DNA of 64,000 bases. Source: Cardiocondyla obscurior (Eukaryota > Arthropoda > Insecta > Hymenoptera > Formicidae). The position numbers and the translations under genes are program-made. Numbering within the stretch: the first letter of the stretch is position 1; each line of letters starts with the position of its first letter. The stretch is taken from positions 4,198,501 to 4,262,500 of the forward strand of contig NC_091873.1 of assembly GCF_019399895.1 (NCBI RefSeq). Direction: 5' to 3'. The notes beneath the pieces were generated by a model. It saw only the letters and a list, made by a program, of their open reading frames with translations. It searched no databases and was not told the DNA's origin. This document shows, piece by piece, positions 39,791-51,716 of this stretch.

Positions 39791-41310
39791 CAGGGTGTCC
39801 CAGACATAACGAAGGATACTGGGAGGATAGATGGAATTGATTGAGACAAGTAGAAAAGTCCTGTACCATTTTGCAAAATTCTCAACCGTTATTGAGAAAA
39901 AAATTAAAATGTATAAATTGTATAGGCGTAAGAGCGACAAAGAAGCTACGCGTGAGTGAGCGCGACAGACGAATGGCTAGGAATGGCGCCGTCGCTTGTC
40001 ACGCTCACTTACGCGTAGCTTCCTTGTCGCTCTTACGCCTATACAATTTGTACATTTTAATTTTTTTCTAAATTGAAACGACCGTAATTCCTGGCCGCGA
40101 ATATCGTACAAGCTGGAGTGCCCGGACGTGCTTGCCGGGCGGACAGGATTCGCGAGTTGAATTGAGAGGTCCGAGAATGCACGAGACGTGGTTTATGTAA
40201 CAATTAATTGACACTTTATTCAATTAATAAAACAGAAATACATTAAGCCAATTATGACGAACGCGTGATTGAGACGTCGCCGGACGAACACGAATTTAAC
40301 AATAGATTCACGATGACGCGGTAATTGGCGCGAGTATGCGCCTGATCGGTACGGTGGTAATCGATACGCGGATCTATGACGGGCGGGCCGTTACAGGTTT
40401 TCGGCAGCCGCCTAGATAACGCCCTAATCGGAGCGCGGGGCTAGCGGCGCGAATATTTCCCCGAGTCGCGGGCCTGGGCGGGGCCTGATCTATGCACGCG
40501 GCGCGAGACGCGGTGATCGACCTAACGTTTAGATCGCGGCGCGAACGCGGTATTCGGACAGCGGGGAGGATGGAGCACCTGTTCGGTGTTGCAGTAGCCG
40601 AGAGTACTCGGCCGAGGCGGAGATCTCTCCACCCCGGTTTTGTGCAACGGTGCGAATGGATATTTTCGCCTAGGCAAGCTGACTGTCGATCCGGGATCGA
40701 GATCGCTCGAAGGAGGCGAAGTGCGCTTCACCCCACGAGCCGGTCGTACAAGTCTAAGTTTGCTTTCGACAGGAAGATTCCTTTGCGGTGCAAGCGTCAG
40801 GAGTTCCTGACCGAGACGGAGTTCGCTCCACCCCGTTGGTTCGCTTGCTCCAGGAGTCGGTTCGGTTCGGATGTTCGCTGCGAGGCGAACGGCACGAGAA
40901 CGGTGCGCGACTTCCCCGAGTTCGGCTTTTTATCTCGCACAAGGCGACATCCGGGGGTATCCTTGTTCGTGGCGCCGGCCGCGGTATTCCGCGGTACCGT
41001 GCGCGTCGCGCTCGCTCGGATGAGTTCGGGGCCGCTCGGATACGCTCGTTCCGCGGGACTTGGCGCGTTCCGCGGTACTCGTTACAATTACGTATTTCGA
41101 TGATCGGTTTCTTCGGGAGCCCCCGCGCTCCCTTGCCTGGCCGAGAGGATGGTCGTCTCGTCCGTTCTTCACCGGGAACGATGCTCATTCCGGGGGCATC
41201 GTTACAAAATAACGGTTGAAAATTTTGCAAAATGGTACAGGACTTTTCTACTTGTCTCAATTAGTTCTATTTATCCTCCCAGTATCCTTCGTTATGTCTG
41301 GGACACCCTG
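39791..41310. mobile_element. palindromic mariner-type MITE split by a solo LTR
   Basis: CAGGGTGTCCCAGACATAACG at 39791 and its complement ending at 41310, TA on both sides. Without the inserted LTR the element is about 383 bp and folds into one hairpin centred near 39981 (GTATAGGCGTAAGAGCGAC against its complement). The right arm is interrupted at 40073/41207. Half copies lie at 2588, 25225 and 26047. Confidence 0.85.
40074..41206 (-). repeat. solo gypsy LTR, TSD AAAT
   Basis: On plus it runs TGAAACGACCG to GCATCGTTACA, flanked by AAAT at 40070-40073 and 41207-41210. In sense it starts TGTAACGATGCCCCCGG, like the other family members. ORFs at 40492-41103 and 40788-41219 are LTR shadows. Confidence 0.9.
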
Positions 41311-42699
41311 TATAGTGTATGAGTGGTCAGTGCAGACAGGATCGGCATGAGACGCCCGCTGACAAGCGAGTTCCAATTCATGGTGGCAATGAGCGGGGTG
41401 CGAGGAAGGCAAAAGAACTTATGTTGAGAAATTTTTGGAGAGGGAACTCAGTGGTGTGAAGACATATGAAGAGATAAAAAGAGAAAGTTAGTCAGTCATA
41501 TTTACAATCTTACGTCTTCAGGCCAATAAAATTGCCCCTCCCCGCGTTCCTCTCGTCTAAGGTTCTTTCCCCACCCTCGCACTCCTCTCATTGCCCCATA
41601 GCTTAAAACCCGTGTTTATTTCCTAGTAAACTATAATAAGTACAACAATAATGTTTTAAATAATTAATAATGATATATAATTTTTTACATCATACTTTGT
41701 TCAACGTTAATTACATTATCTTTTCCTCTAAAAATAGACAAATTTTTTTATGATAATCTTGTTCATCCACGGCAACACGTGAAATTCTATTTCAATCCTT
41801 CTTTATCAGGAGATTCCAATAAACCATTATTATTCAATTTTATCAATAAGAATATTATTTGTATTTGAGAATACATTTTGTATAAAATTTATTTGTTTAA
41901 AATTTAATTTAAAAAATAACTTTAATTATAATAAAACGATTGTTATATTGTTACACTTCGACATCTCTTCTCGCGCGTATTATTACTTGTCAGAACACTC
42001 TTCTTCGCGCGCAAAAACACTCTAACGCATCGCGAAAAAGGAACTCATATTCGTAGAAAGAAAACAAAGTACTTTATTCAACGATAATTTTTACAAAGAT
42101 TGCATCCGTCAAAAGCGCCATTCAAGATTGACAGCTGAGGCTTTTAAGCAAACAATTTGTTCCTCCGCAACTGGGAACGTGCAATCCCACTCGCAAAATC
42201 ATTGTGCGAACTCCCGAAGACAAATCGGAGTTCAAACCAAGCATATTATTGATAATTGTTTTAAATATAAATAATTATTGCATAACTTGGATAGTTCTTC
42301 AGTCCATTTATTGCAGAATATTAAAACAAATTTTGTAAAAGAATATTAACTTAATTAATTGATAAAATTTTTAGATATTTTTAATAATTGAAATTTTATT
42401 TTGTTTAATTATTTCAGCTTATATTTTCAATTTCTCGTTTTTGGCGAGCTTTTTTTGGTTAAATGTAACGTGCTTTGATATTTGGTGGACATTTAGGTGA
42501 GTATTATAAAATTTTATTAATATAAATTTCTAAACTGTACAAGCAATATTCCGCTACATTGATATGCAAAATGTAATTTTATTAATTTATCTTAGCGCAA
42601 TCTTAGCATAAAATAAAATATTTAAATAAAGAAAATTAGTCAAACGAGAAGCTTTAAAAAATAACATAAGTGCATCTGTGACAAGTTGTTACTGATAAT
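41311..42699. other. no gene seen
   Basis: Mostly AT-rich. 41940-42250 is less AT-rich and starts TGTTACACTTCGACATC; it may be an old LTR fragment but I find no partner or boundary. Confidence 0.35.
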
Positions 42700-43802
42700 G
42701 TTATACAGGATAACCCATTTTAAAGGTCCACCTCAATTATTTCTGCTAAATTTAATCATTGAATTTATTTATATTTTTTTCTCGTGGATTTTGTGTAAGT
42801 GGCTGCAAAAGAATCTTTATTAAAGACAATTGTATCTTTATTATCTATTATCTAATAACCAAATAAATCATTAAACCGAAGATAATTCTAAGAGATAGTG
42901 AGACGATAACAATAAGTTTCTTCCTTACTTAATTTCTGCTGCACCGGGTCCATTGTTTCCTTTTTGTGCAGTTAATCGTTCGGGGCTGCAGCTTCATCGA
43001 GAGTAAGTAGCTGCCCGTACACAAAAATAAATTTACTCTTATTCTAACAATCTCACAAATTAATCAATTTAGAAAATGTTTTAGACAAAAGTTGTATGGT
43101 TTTAAGAAGGACATATTGTGATATTATTCTTCAAGTTAAGGTTTGAGATTATTTTAAAAACATAAGATGTGTTACATCCGCGCTCAGGGAGTTTGAAAAT
43201 CTGAAATCCGGAAGAACAATGGGTAGTAAAAGAGATGTTGTTTTTCGCAGGTACACGGAATGATATGTATCTTGTAAATAGGGTGCCTCGCGCTGTGATT
43301 TAAATTAGGGTCAGTGTCTCGAAAAGCACTTTGACATCTTCTGAAGTCGGTGTAACGCTGGGCTTTTTTTTATAAAGGATTTAAATCCTATTTATAAGAA
43401 TAGGACCCAAACAATGTCAGAGCAAATCAAACACAAGCCAAATTAATTTCGTTTACAATTGATTATTTATTAAGTCGGTTACAAAAATTCATTTAAAAAA
43501 TCGTTTGTAAACTATCTCAAACGGTTACAAAAAAATCGTTTGGAAATCAATCAGATTCAATAATTTTTAGAAAGTTGTTTGAAAATCAATCAGTTACAAT
43601 AAAATTTAAAGAGACGTTTAAAAATCAATCAATTATAATAAATTTTGGAAAGTCGATTGAAAATTACCTCAATCGGTTACTATATAATTCTAAAAATTAC
43701 TTAAGCACATAATAGTTATTTGTGTGTTGCGGTAGAAAATTCTTATAAAACATGATTTTGTGGACACGGTTTTCTTACTATGTGAACATATCCGGAAGTT
43801 TG
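42700..43802. other. mariner-type end and degenerate tandem repeats
   Basis: 42703-42730 (TATACAGGATAACCCATTTTAAAGG) and 43070-43150 (GTTTTAGACAAAAGTTG) resemble the terminal repeats of the mariner at 36391. They may pair with 47640-47931, making the Tc1-like foldback between them a nested insertion. 43470-43690 contains about five degenerate units of roughly 50 bp built on 'CGTTTGAAAATCAATCAGTTACAATAA'. No coding sequence. Confidence 0.45.
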
Positions 43803-46051
43803 CGGACCACCAAAGATAGCGTTCGGCGGTACACTAATCTCTCCGGTCTGCGCTGACGGCGGCGTGCGCGCACGTGTGCCGCGAAGCCGCGAAGCGCCGA
43901 GATAACAAATTTTTTAAATATTATTTCTGAAAAAAAATATGTTTAATTAATAAAATTAATATTTTAAATTCAATCTTATCTCGAAAAAGACAATTTATAA
44001 TTCTGGCCGCTGTGTTGAATAAACCAAGTAAAACTTTTAATGTTGTCTTGAAAAAGACAGTTTGAATTTTTTATGTCTTAAGAAAGACAATTTGATATCC
44101 TGAGTAGGCCGATCAATCGTAAATATTTGTCGGCCCTGAAAAGGGCCGTTCGTGAGCGAAGCTGCGGAGGAAGACTTCAATAATCTGTCCAGTATCCGGA
44201 CCGGTCGATCACTTGATTGAGACGATTAGGAATCGAATCAATCAAGTTTGCGAGAAAGTCTGGTTGGAACCGAAGTCCTTCCCAAACTTCTCTGGCATTG
44301 TCGACCAATGCTGCTGTCGTCCTATCCCTTCGTGGTTCTCATCGCTGAACTATTTGCGCTCAAACGTTTTCTATTAAATTCAAATCGGGCGAACGAGTTG
44401 GCCAGTCGATCAAAAGAATCTCGGGATGATCCCTAAAACCACGCTTGTGTTTCGCGTGACGTATGGACAGCGGAATTATCCTGCACTAATCGGATAATTG
44501 GCATATCCTCTTCAGGGTATATTGCGCGTACTGAAGGAAGAAGAACTTCTTCCAGTATGCGAATATACACTGCCGAGTTTATTCTCTCAGGAATGTGTAC
44601 CAATTCTCCGATTGCAGTACCGGATACCTATCCCCACATCGCACACGATTTCCTTCCACTTCTGTGGAGAGGCACAACGTGATTCGGGTTCAACCGTTGC
44701 TCTTTTGTACGCCATACGTGTGGCCTGTGATCATCACACGATATGAAGACCTTTTCATCGGTCCATATCGTGGATTCCCACTCCGCACGGCTCGTCGCTA
44801 AATTCTCTAACGCGAACGCGATCCGTTGCTCCTGATGACCAGGAGTCAACGGAATTTTGTGGGCGGGACGATAGTAGTATAGCCCGGCTTCGTTTAAACG
44901 TCGCCGGGCGGTACTCGCGGACACTTGAATTTCCGCTGCGTTGATTGCCTCTTGGACGGTGCCAAAAGGACGATCCACAACGCGAGCGACGATGGTCTCG
45001 TTCACTTCTGCTGTAGTAATACGAGAACGACGATTTTCTGTACAATGATCATGCAAAGCATGATCCCCGTCTTCAGTAAATCGTCGTATCCATCGTCGAA
45101 CAGTAGGTTCAGAGCACGGAATATCAGCAGCAATTTCTGCTACCGATCTTCCCGCCTGCCACTGTCCGACAATTCGTCCTCGAATTTCTGAGCACAAGAT
45201 TGGAATCATTTCGTTATTAATAAAATTCACTATCACAATAATCACTTCGCATCCGCTTCGCTTCGCAAAACCACGAAAAGTGATAAACAATCGTAGCATG
45301 TTTAACAATTGAAAATCGTGAAGCAGCACACACACAAATCCAAGAAACAGTTGAGCGAATTTGTGTGAGTACTGCTTTTTAGTTTTTCTCAAGACAATAC
45401 CATCAGTATTATTACATGGCCATTTTAATATATAAATTATTAATTTTACTTTAAATTGATGATAAATTATCTTAAATCTTAATACATTAAATACAAAAAT
45501 AAAATGTAACAAAATAAGTTTTATGTTAAACATTTTAAAATTATTTTAATTTTAATTTCAGTTTAAGTAAATAGAAAACATATTTTCTTTCAAAATATGT
45601 CATTACTAAATAATTTTTACTTCATTACATTTAAACGCTATGTCGGCGCGCGATGCACGTGGATATATTATTGTTCGCGGTGTATACGGAAAGAACAGAC
45701 TGCACGTGGTGTATGCGGAAAGAACAGACAAAACGACAGCGTTCGAGCAGCATATATGTCTGTCCTTAACGCTCGCATCTAAACAAACGCGTGCGAGCGA
45801 GAGCGATATTGTATACCGCTTTGATCCCGTGTCTAACCTATAGCGTTCTCTCTCCATCACGCGTTTCTTTAAAGGATGGAGCATCAAATCGCACCCCACT
45901 ACATTTTCCCCCGTCCTATCGATCTCTTCGGCGCTCCGCGGCACACGTGCATGCTTCATTGTGTGAAGCGTGACCCGCTAGCGCACGTATACCGCCGTCG
46001 CCTCAGATCGGAGAGACTAGCATACCGCCGAACGCTATCTCTGGTGGTCCG
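43803..46051. mobile_element. Tc1-like foldback element with long inverted ends
   Basis: Ends GCGGACCACCAAAGATAGCG and its complement finishing at 46051. Inverted similarity continues through CGGCGGTACACTAATCTCTCCGG and CACGTGTGCCGCGAAG...GCGCCGAGAT into AT-rich arms on both sides. The transposase relic is at 44215-45209. Three copies of 'GTCTTGAAAAAGACAATTTGA' type lie at 43980-44095. Confidence 0.78.
44215..45209 (-). pseudogene. Tc1-like DD34E transposase, nearly intact
   Basis: ATG at 45209 ('MIPILCSEIRGRIVGQW'), paired HTH region, first catalytic block 'WTDEKVFISCDDHRPHVW', then 'GRKSCAMWG' where the next Trp codon is a stop (TAG, about 44625). The frame resumes through 'IRLVQDNSAVHTSRETQAWF', where one extra T shifts the frame (about 44445), then 'DWPTRSPDLNLIENV' followed by a second Trp-to-stop change (TGA). 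So two Trp stops and one 1-bp insertion separate it from an open gene of about 330 codons. A fairly young relic. Confidence 0.87.
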
Positions 46052-47639
46052 TGTATGTTTGAGAGTAATATATCGCTGTGGAGGAAAGTAGTCGCGGATG
46101 GAGGCAGGTACTAAATAAGGGGTCAAATTAGCGAGGTGATGAGTAAGATAAAGACTGTTTGTGGTACACCACAGAGCCAAGTGGCTGATTCCCGTACTAG
46201 ACTATTCAATTACGGGAATTCCAAATCCAAGACCAAAAATTACGCGAGGATGTATATCGATTGGAGTATTTAATCCTATGGTGTACAGTTTGCAAGGTGG
46301 AATTAAAAGGTGTAATATAATTGTAGGTAGAGAAATATTCAAATCATGAGGGTCGTTAATAAATGTCAACTGAGGTCTCGTAGTGATGCAAGGAAGTAAC
46401 GGAGACAAGAGAAAAGGAGCTATAGGAGTAAAAAGCGATCTCCATGTATCAACAAGAAAGACCGAACCTTACTTTTACAGATCGGCAAAGAGATTTACAA
46501 ATTTTCTTAAATGAGAATGTCGCAATTGGACTAAGAGAACAGCTTCTCTTGAAACATGTTGTAAATAATGTAAAAATTGACTCACTCCTCTTAGGAGCTA
46601 CGTCCTTATTATCAATGACGTTTTTCAAAGGTTCCTGGAATGTCAAAAGGGTATGACGTCGTTGATGTCCTTGTAGAAATAATTTGAATCCGTTGGGGTA
46701 AGCAGCAATTGTTTTTGGATTCTACTGATCGGCTTATCGAGATCGGATAGTGCAGGAGGTTGATAGAGATCAGTTGCTAGATCGAAGATGGTTCGATTCG
46801 CGGATAAAAATGACTTTGTGCTGTGTTGCAAAGAAAACTGTGCTAGGTGGAAATCAAGAATTTGATTTTGTGATGAAGTCAAAGTACTGTGCAAACTCTA
46901 AGTTTGACTGTGGTTACTCTGAGAATTTCAAACGTAATAAGCGCGATCTTCGCGGTACCGTGGATTTTTTTTCTCCTTAGGAGGATATCTTTTCAGTTAC
47001 AGGGAAACAGAAGAGTACACATTCGCCGCTTCTCACGCGGGTAAAGTCATGTACTTCTTATATGGTTTTTCTAAATTTTTACGACTTTGCTTTCCATCGT
47101 TCTTTTTGGTCTATTGTTTTTCTTAGACTCGCTAATTTATAATCTGATTCACATCCTGTCGCCAAAAAGTTGCGTTGAATGGACCCTATGGTCAAGTGAA
47201 TGCAGGTGTTCAAATGACTTCTTGTAACATGCGTTTGATAATCTTTTGAAACGCAGTGCCGATTGTTATTCCTTTTCTAACGTTTTCCCTTTTATTTAAC
47301 GTTAATTTATAAGAAAAGAACGCCATTTCGAGTCGTAAAAACATATTTTACGACCATGCAGTTTCCCATGCTCGTTGCCGATCTCGGGTTCATCGTCTCT
47401 TGGTCATCCCTCCGGGGTTCCTCCATAGATACATAGATCCTATAGCTAGGATCGTGAAACCTTTTGTAGATTCTTTCGATCGAGGACTCTTCCTGCGATG
47501 GCTGAGATTCGACATCTTAAAATTTTTGTAGTTCTTAGCATAGCCTCAAAACTCGTAAGAGTTAAGTTACGCAAAAAAAAAAAAAAAAAAGAACGCGAAT
47601 GTCAAGACACAAAAGTGTCAAGTGCCACCTTTCGAAGGA
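46052..47639. other. no recognisable gene
   Basis: Moderate AT content with several ORFs of 60-80 codons on both strands (for example 46444-46656 plus, 46643-46894 minus), none with a motif I know. Ends in an A18 run at 47573-47590. It may be decayed retroelement coding sequence. Confidence 0.35.
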
Positions 47640-47931
47640 CGAAAAGGATTGCTGTACGTAACAGATAATATTTTTCGAAGAAATATTTCAGACAAAAATT
47701 ACGTACTTTTCGATGGAAAATAATGATCTGCAATTAAAAATAGGTGTTCCAATTTAAGAAATTAAAGAAGATTTTGACGTGACATTTAAAAGATTATTGT
47801 AAGTTAAAGCAATAGTGCAATAAAAAATGTTTTTCTTTAAAATATACATTTTTTATATAAAACATTTTTTGAAGTGTATAATTTATAAGAAAATTGAGGT
47901 GGGCACTTCAAATGTGTCACCGTGTATACAG
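47640..47931. repeat. mariner-type terminal repeat remnant
   Basis: Matches the right end of the element at 36391-38360 (TTTCAGACAAAAATTACGTACTTTTCGATG, TCTGCAATTAAAAATAGGTG, GAGGTGGGCACTTCAAATGTGTCACCGTG). The solo LTR at 47932 sits just outside its tip. Confidence 0.65.
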
Positions 47932-49219
47932 TGTAACAGTGCACCCGGCAATGCACTGTTCCGGCCACGACATCGGCCGACTGCCGGACATAACATCGTC
48001 CAGCGGGGACTCGGGGCGCGGTGCGCCCCAAACATTATTTTAAATTGTCATAAACGCGATGTACGAAGACGGTATATTTGCTACCGTTTCGCGACTAAGT
48101 CCACGCGCGGACTTAGCCGAATTATTCCGGACGCCGCCGAACGCGCCGTCAACGCCGAGGCTCGTCATTTCCAAGCGCGCCGTTTCCCGGGGCCTCGGCG
48201 CCACGAGTCGGAACACGTTACAAACCCCGCTGAGCCCCGGAAACCCGGCGTCATCCCTTTTTATGTATAAAAAGGCGATGTCGGGACTCAGCAGGACCGT
48301 CTTCTTCCGTCCGCTTACGAGCGAGCACTAGAACCGATCCTTTTCCTACGAGAGCACGAACAACGGGGTGAAGCTAACTTCGTCTCGGCCAGGAACTCTT
48401 AGCGCTCTTAATGCGACCGATCTCGTTTAAACGTTCGCATGACTAGCTCGTGGGGTGGAGCGCACTCCGCCTCCTTTGAGGACTCTCGATCCTACGTCTG
48501 CGACACGAATAAACCGGACACCGACATCCTTTCGCACCGTCGTGATCCTCGGAGTGGAGTGTTCTCCGTTTCGGCCGAGTACTCTCGGCTAAGCGACGCC
48601 TGGCAAGGTGCATCTAAGATCCTTGATCTATCGATAATACGCGCCCGAACCGCCGAATCTATCATCCGCGCCGTCGTCTAGTCTCGCCGGACCGCATCTA
48701 CCGAACAACGGTTTTTCGTACACCGAGGTTTATCCGCCTTTACTTATTGTCACGCAAACCACGCCCGCCGATCCGCGCCCGCGTCCCGCGTGCCGCCGAT
48801 CTTACCGTAAAGAATCTCCCATCGATCCACGTGCCACCGCGATCCTCATCGATAACCACGCCCACCGATACATGACACCCACCTTGTCTATTGTGGGGTA
48901 TTTGCGACCATCCACGAATTCTGTTATTGCGCACGCGTCTTATTTATTTATTGTAACTCTACGGGATTAACGCGTCTATCGGCGATTTCAGTTATATCGC
49001 ACGCATCTTATAGATTGTATTCTAATTAATTATATTGACGGCGTTCCGCTAAGCGCACGTCTATGTTATCTTATTAATAAATTCTATTATTTTGTTAATA
49101 ATTCTTGTCTCGGCGCATTCTTCGGACCTACTCTAATCGAATCCTGCATTCCGACGAGCGTCCTGGGTCTTCGCTCGCCAGACCGTCATTCGGTTGCGCG
49201 AAGTAGTCAGGTCGTTTCA
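47932..49219 (+). repeat. solo gypsy LTR, TSD ACAG
   Basis: 1288 bp, TGTAACAGTGCACCCGGC to GGTCGTTTCA, flanked by ACAG at 47928-47931 and 49220-49223. A distinct, longer subfamily of the TGTAAC...TCGTTWCA LTR group. TATAAAAAG at about 48264 and AATAAA near 49075. Confidence 0.9.
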
Positions 49220-49711
49220 ACAGGGTAATTCAAAACAAATAAACAGTCTTTGAAAAAACATTTTCTTGAACAATTTCTAAAACAATTTTTCCTTTCTGAA
49301 AATTTTGTCTAAAGCTTCGTTTTTAAGTAATGTAATTAAATATTTAGCTATTTACTGGTCGGATACATCAGATTAAAATGGCGCATCTCATTGTTAGACG
49401 TGAAACGGTGGAAGGCCTGCTGCGGTGATTAGTTGGCCTTTTTTACGCGATACTCTCACAAAAAAGCTTTTTGATTTACATACACTTCAAATTGATAATT
49501 GGTATTATCAAGAAGCACGATAGTGTTTTGCGCCAAGTATAGGCGCAGAGTACTACCGAGTTTCTCTTATGCGAGACGCAGTTTAAGAAATTTGTAAATT
49601 TTCATATCTCGATTACTGTTGAACTAATCGTTTTATAATTAAATTTATCTTGTAGCTTGGGGTCAATTTATATTATTAAGAGGATCTTAAAGTGGATGAC
49701 AAACTCAAATA
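49220..49711. other. no gene seen
   Basis: AT-rich sequence without repeats or ORFs that I recognise. Confidence 0.4.
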
Positions 49712-49796
49712 GGGTTGGTAATAAAGGAATTACAAATGTCGGTATTATCGACACAGTCGGTAATATCAAAATTTGTAATTCTTTTATTACCATCCC
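49712..49796. repeat. 85-nt near-perfect hairpin
   Basis: GGGTTGGTAATAAAGGAATTAC... pairs with ...GTAATTCTTTTATTACCATCCCC, with about 36-bp arms and an 11-nt loop (CGACACAGTCG). Only a few mismatches. Size and shape fit a pre-miRNA or a tiny MITE. Confidence 0.6.
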
Positions 49797-49849
49797 CGTT
49801 TTTAATTACCGCATATTATGCATACGTACATAGATGTATAAGCGTTTAA

Positions 49850-51140
49850 AGCATTAGATGCTTCTGATTTTTCTTAAAATCAGTACCATCGTCCTGGATG
49901 CTTTTAATTTTTTTAAAAATTAGTACCATCGTACTCTAGATGCTTCTGATTCTTGTCATTCTTGTTACAATCAGTATCATCGTACTAGATGCCTCTGATT
50001 GTTATTACTATTCAGTATCATCTAAACAGATGCTTCTTATTTTTATGACATTCAGTACTATCAAACTAGATGCTTCTGATTCTTATTATTCTTGTTACAA
50101 TTAGTAATATCGTACAGATGTTTCGCTTACATTTGTACTATTGTTTTTGGTTAGGTTATTTTCTATTCTTTCTTCCTTTCTTAGCACTATCCTACATCCT
50201 GACGTGTTGTTGCATTTCACATCCAGCACTCAACTCCCGTCGGCGGAAACGACGAACACCGGGAGCTCACGAACCAACAACAAATAAAGCGAACCGCGAT
50301 ATGTTCACGCACACGAGCTCAAAACAAGTAACTGGTTGCAATGTAAAGCAAAGTTTATTATTTACTTTTGATTCTCGTCGTCGGAAAGAACGACGTCGAG
50401 ACTGACCGAAAACTTACGTCAAGCGGCGAATGAGACCGGCGACGAGTGAGACTGGTGTAGAACACCGCGTTTCAGACGAAATGTTCCCCGCGCACTGAAT
50501 CTTTTCCGAGTACAAAAATCACTTACTTGAAACGGGATGAAAATTCCGGCCGTGACAAAGAAGACGAGCGAGGTGCAATCACCGTTGTCGGAATCGCACG
50601 CACTGACAATGGAGATCGCGAGAACACGGTAAAAGAGATAACGACTGAAGCGGATAGAAAATCTCGGTCGCTGTGAATAACAAATCGGACGTTCCGTACG
50701 TTTTGACCACGATACAACCTTTGCACTCCTAATATTCGTAGCATTATTCTTTTCAATAAATCTTTATTTGAGTCGTCCATTACTTGGGGTAACAAACTTG
50801 CGACGATGTAAAAGCGAGCGAGGTCACAGCATCGCGATACAACTTGTGATTAATTCAATTTCATTTTTTTGAAAGTTTGAATATTAAAAATGTAGAATAA
50901 ACCTCTCCAACGCCCAGTCTCGTGAGAACGCAACCAAATAATATATTTTTGTCTCTCCGTTTTTTAATGTTACAGATAATTGTAACAATCAGTATCGTCG
51001 AAAGAGACGCTTCTGGTTTTCAGTATTATTATCTGGAAAGACGCATTTAGAATTTTATTAGTGTCGTCGGACGGAAGTCTGATTGAAATCAGTATTATCT
51101 GAATAGACTTGTTTTCCTTTTATTTTGCTAGTACCGTAAA
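49850..51140. repeat. AT-rich minisatellite, interrupted
   Basis: About six degenerate units of 50-60 bp at 49850-50118 share AGATGCTTCTGATT and CAGTATCATCGTACT. Related text resumes at 50980-51140 (CAATCAGTATCGTCGAAAGAGACGCTTCTGG). The 850 bp between are a separate insert. Confidence 0.75.
50119..50974 (-). other. insert splitting the minisatellite, possible solo LTR
   Basis: CpG-rich block starting TGTTTCGC and ending TTAATGTTACA on the plus strand, with a minus-strand AATAAA near 50355, which suggests an LTR read on the minus strand. The flanking bases (CAGA / GATA) do not form a duplication, so boundaries are tentative. Confidence 0.4.
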
Positions 51141-51283
51141 AACCGCTTTATTTATTAGACACATTTCTCTCCATAACATATACGTAATACATTGTGACAT
51201 ATATTTATATGTTTATATTTTACTACTTTGTTATAGAAAAAGGCAGTTATAGCAGTTTATTGTCTTGTATAATTTTCATAAAA

Positions 51284-51709
51284 TGTTATCTCATGGCTCC
51301 TACGTTCTTGGTATATTTAATATTGCAAGGATTATCTTTTAAGGTAATCGTTGTGGTAAAAACAGCTGCGTATAGCCCACAACTTTCATAATCAGATTGT
51401 ATATTAACTTTCTGAAATATGATATCACTTTGACTCACTGTTGGATACCGTAATCGTATGTAATTATTTTTCTTTGGCAACTAAAGTGTCATATGTATAG
51501 TTAAACATACTGTCATATACATTAATTTTTGTACCATTAAAAAATATGCATCGACAGTGCATTATTTCTTTTAATTTATTGTACAATCCAGGGCAATCAC
51601 TTTTTCCGTCAATGATTTGTATGCTTTTGTTGCTCTGACTAGCTTCAATAATATCAGAATACGACTGATATTGTACACTTTGAGTCTCATAGTTAGAGCT
51701 TTCTCTCAC
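51284..51709 (-). pseudogene. ULP1-like cysteine protease C-terminal domain, frameshifted
   Basis: Two overlapping minus frames. The first (51709-51464) has 'MHCRCIFFNGTKINVYDSMF', the His/Asp region of C48 (Ulp1/SENP) proteases. The second (51480-51286) has 'VNIQSDYESCGLYAAVFTT', the catalytic Gln..Cys block, then 'NPCNIKY' and 'MR'. One frameshift near 51470 joins them. Such domains occur in host SUMO proteases and in transposons; the QSDYESCGLYA form resembles transposon copies. Upstream sequence is cut by a foldback repeat at 51717. It may belong with the Mutator/YqaJ relic further upstream. Confidence 0.7.
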
Positions 51710-51716
51710 AACACTG

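Noticed and set aside
39369..39940. Long ORFs on both strands in the GC-rich block
   Set aside because: They span a 65-bp minisatellite and change frame with unit number; no coding signal.
43470..43690. Repeated units considered as a CRISPR-like array
   Set aside because: Degenerate AT-rich tandem repeats without regular unique spacers, in a eukaryotic context.
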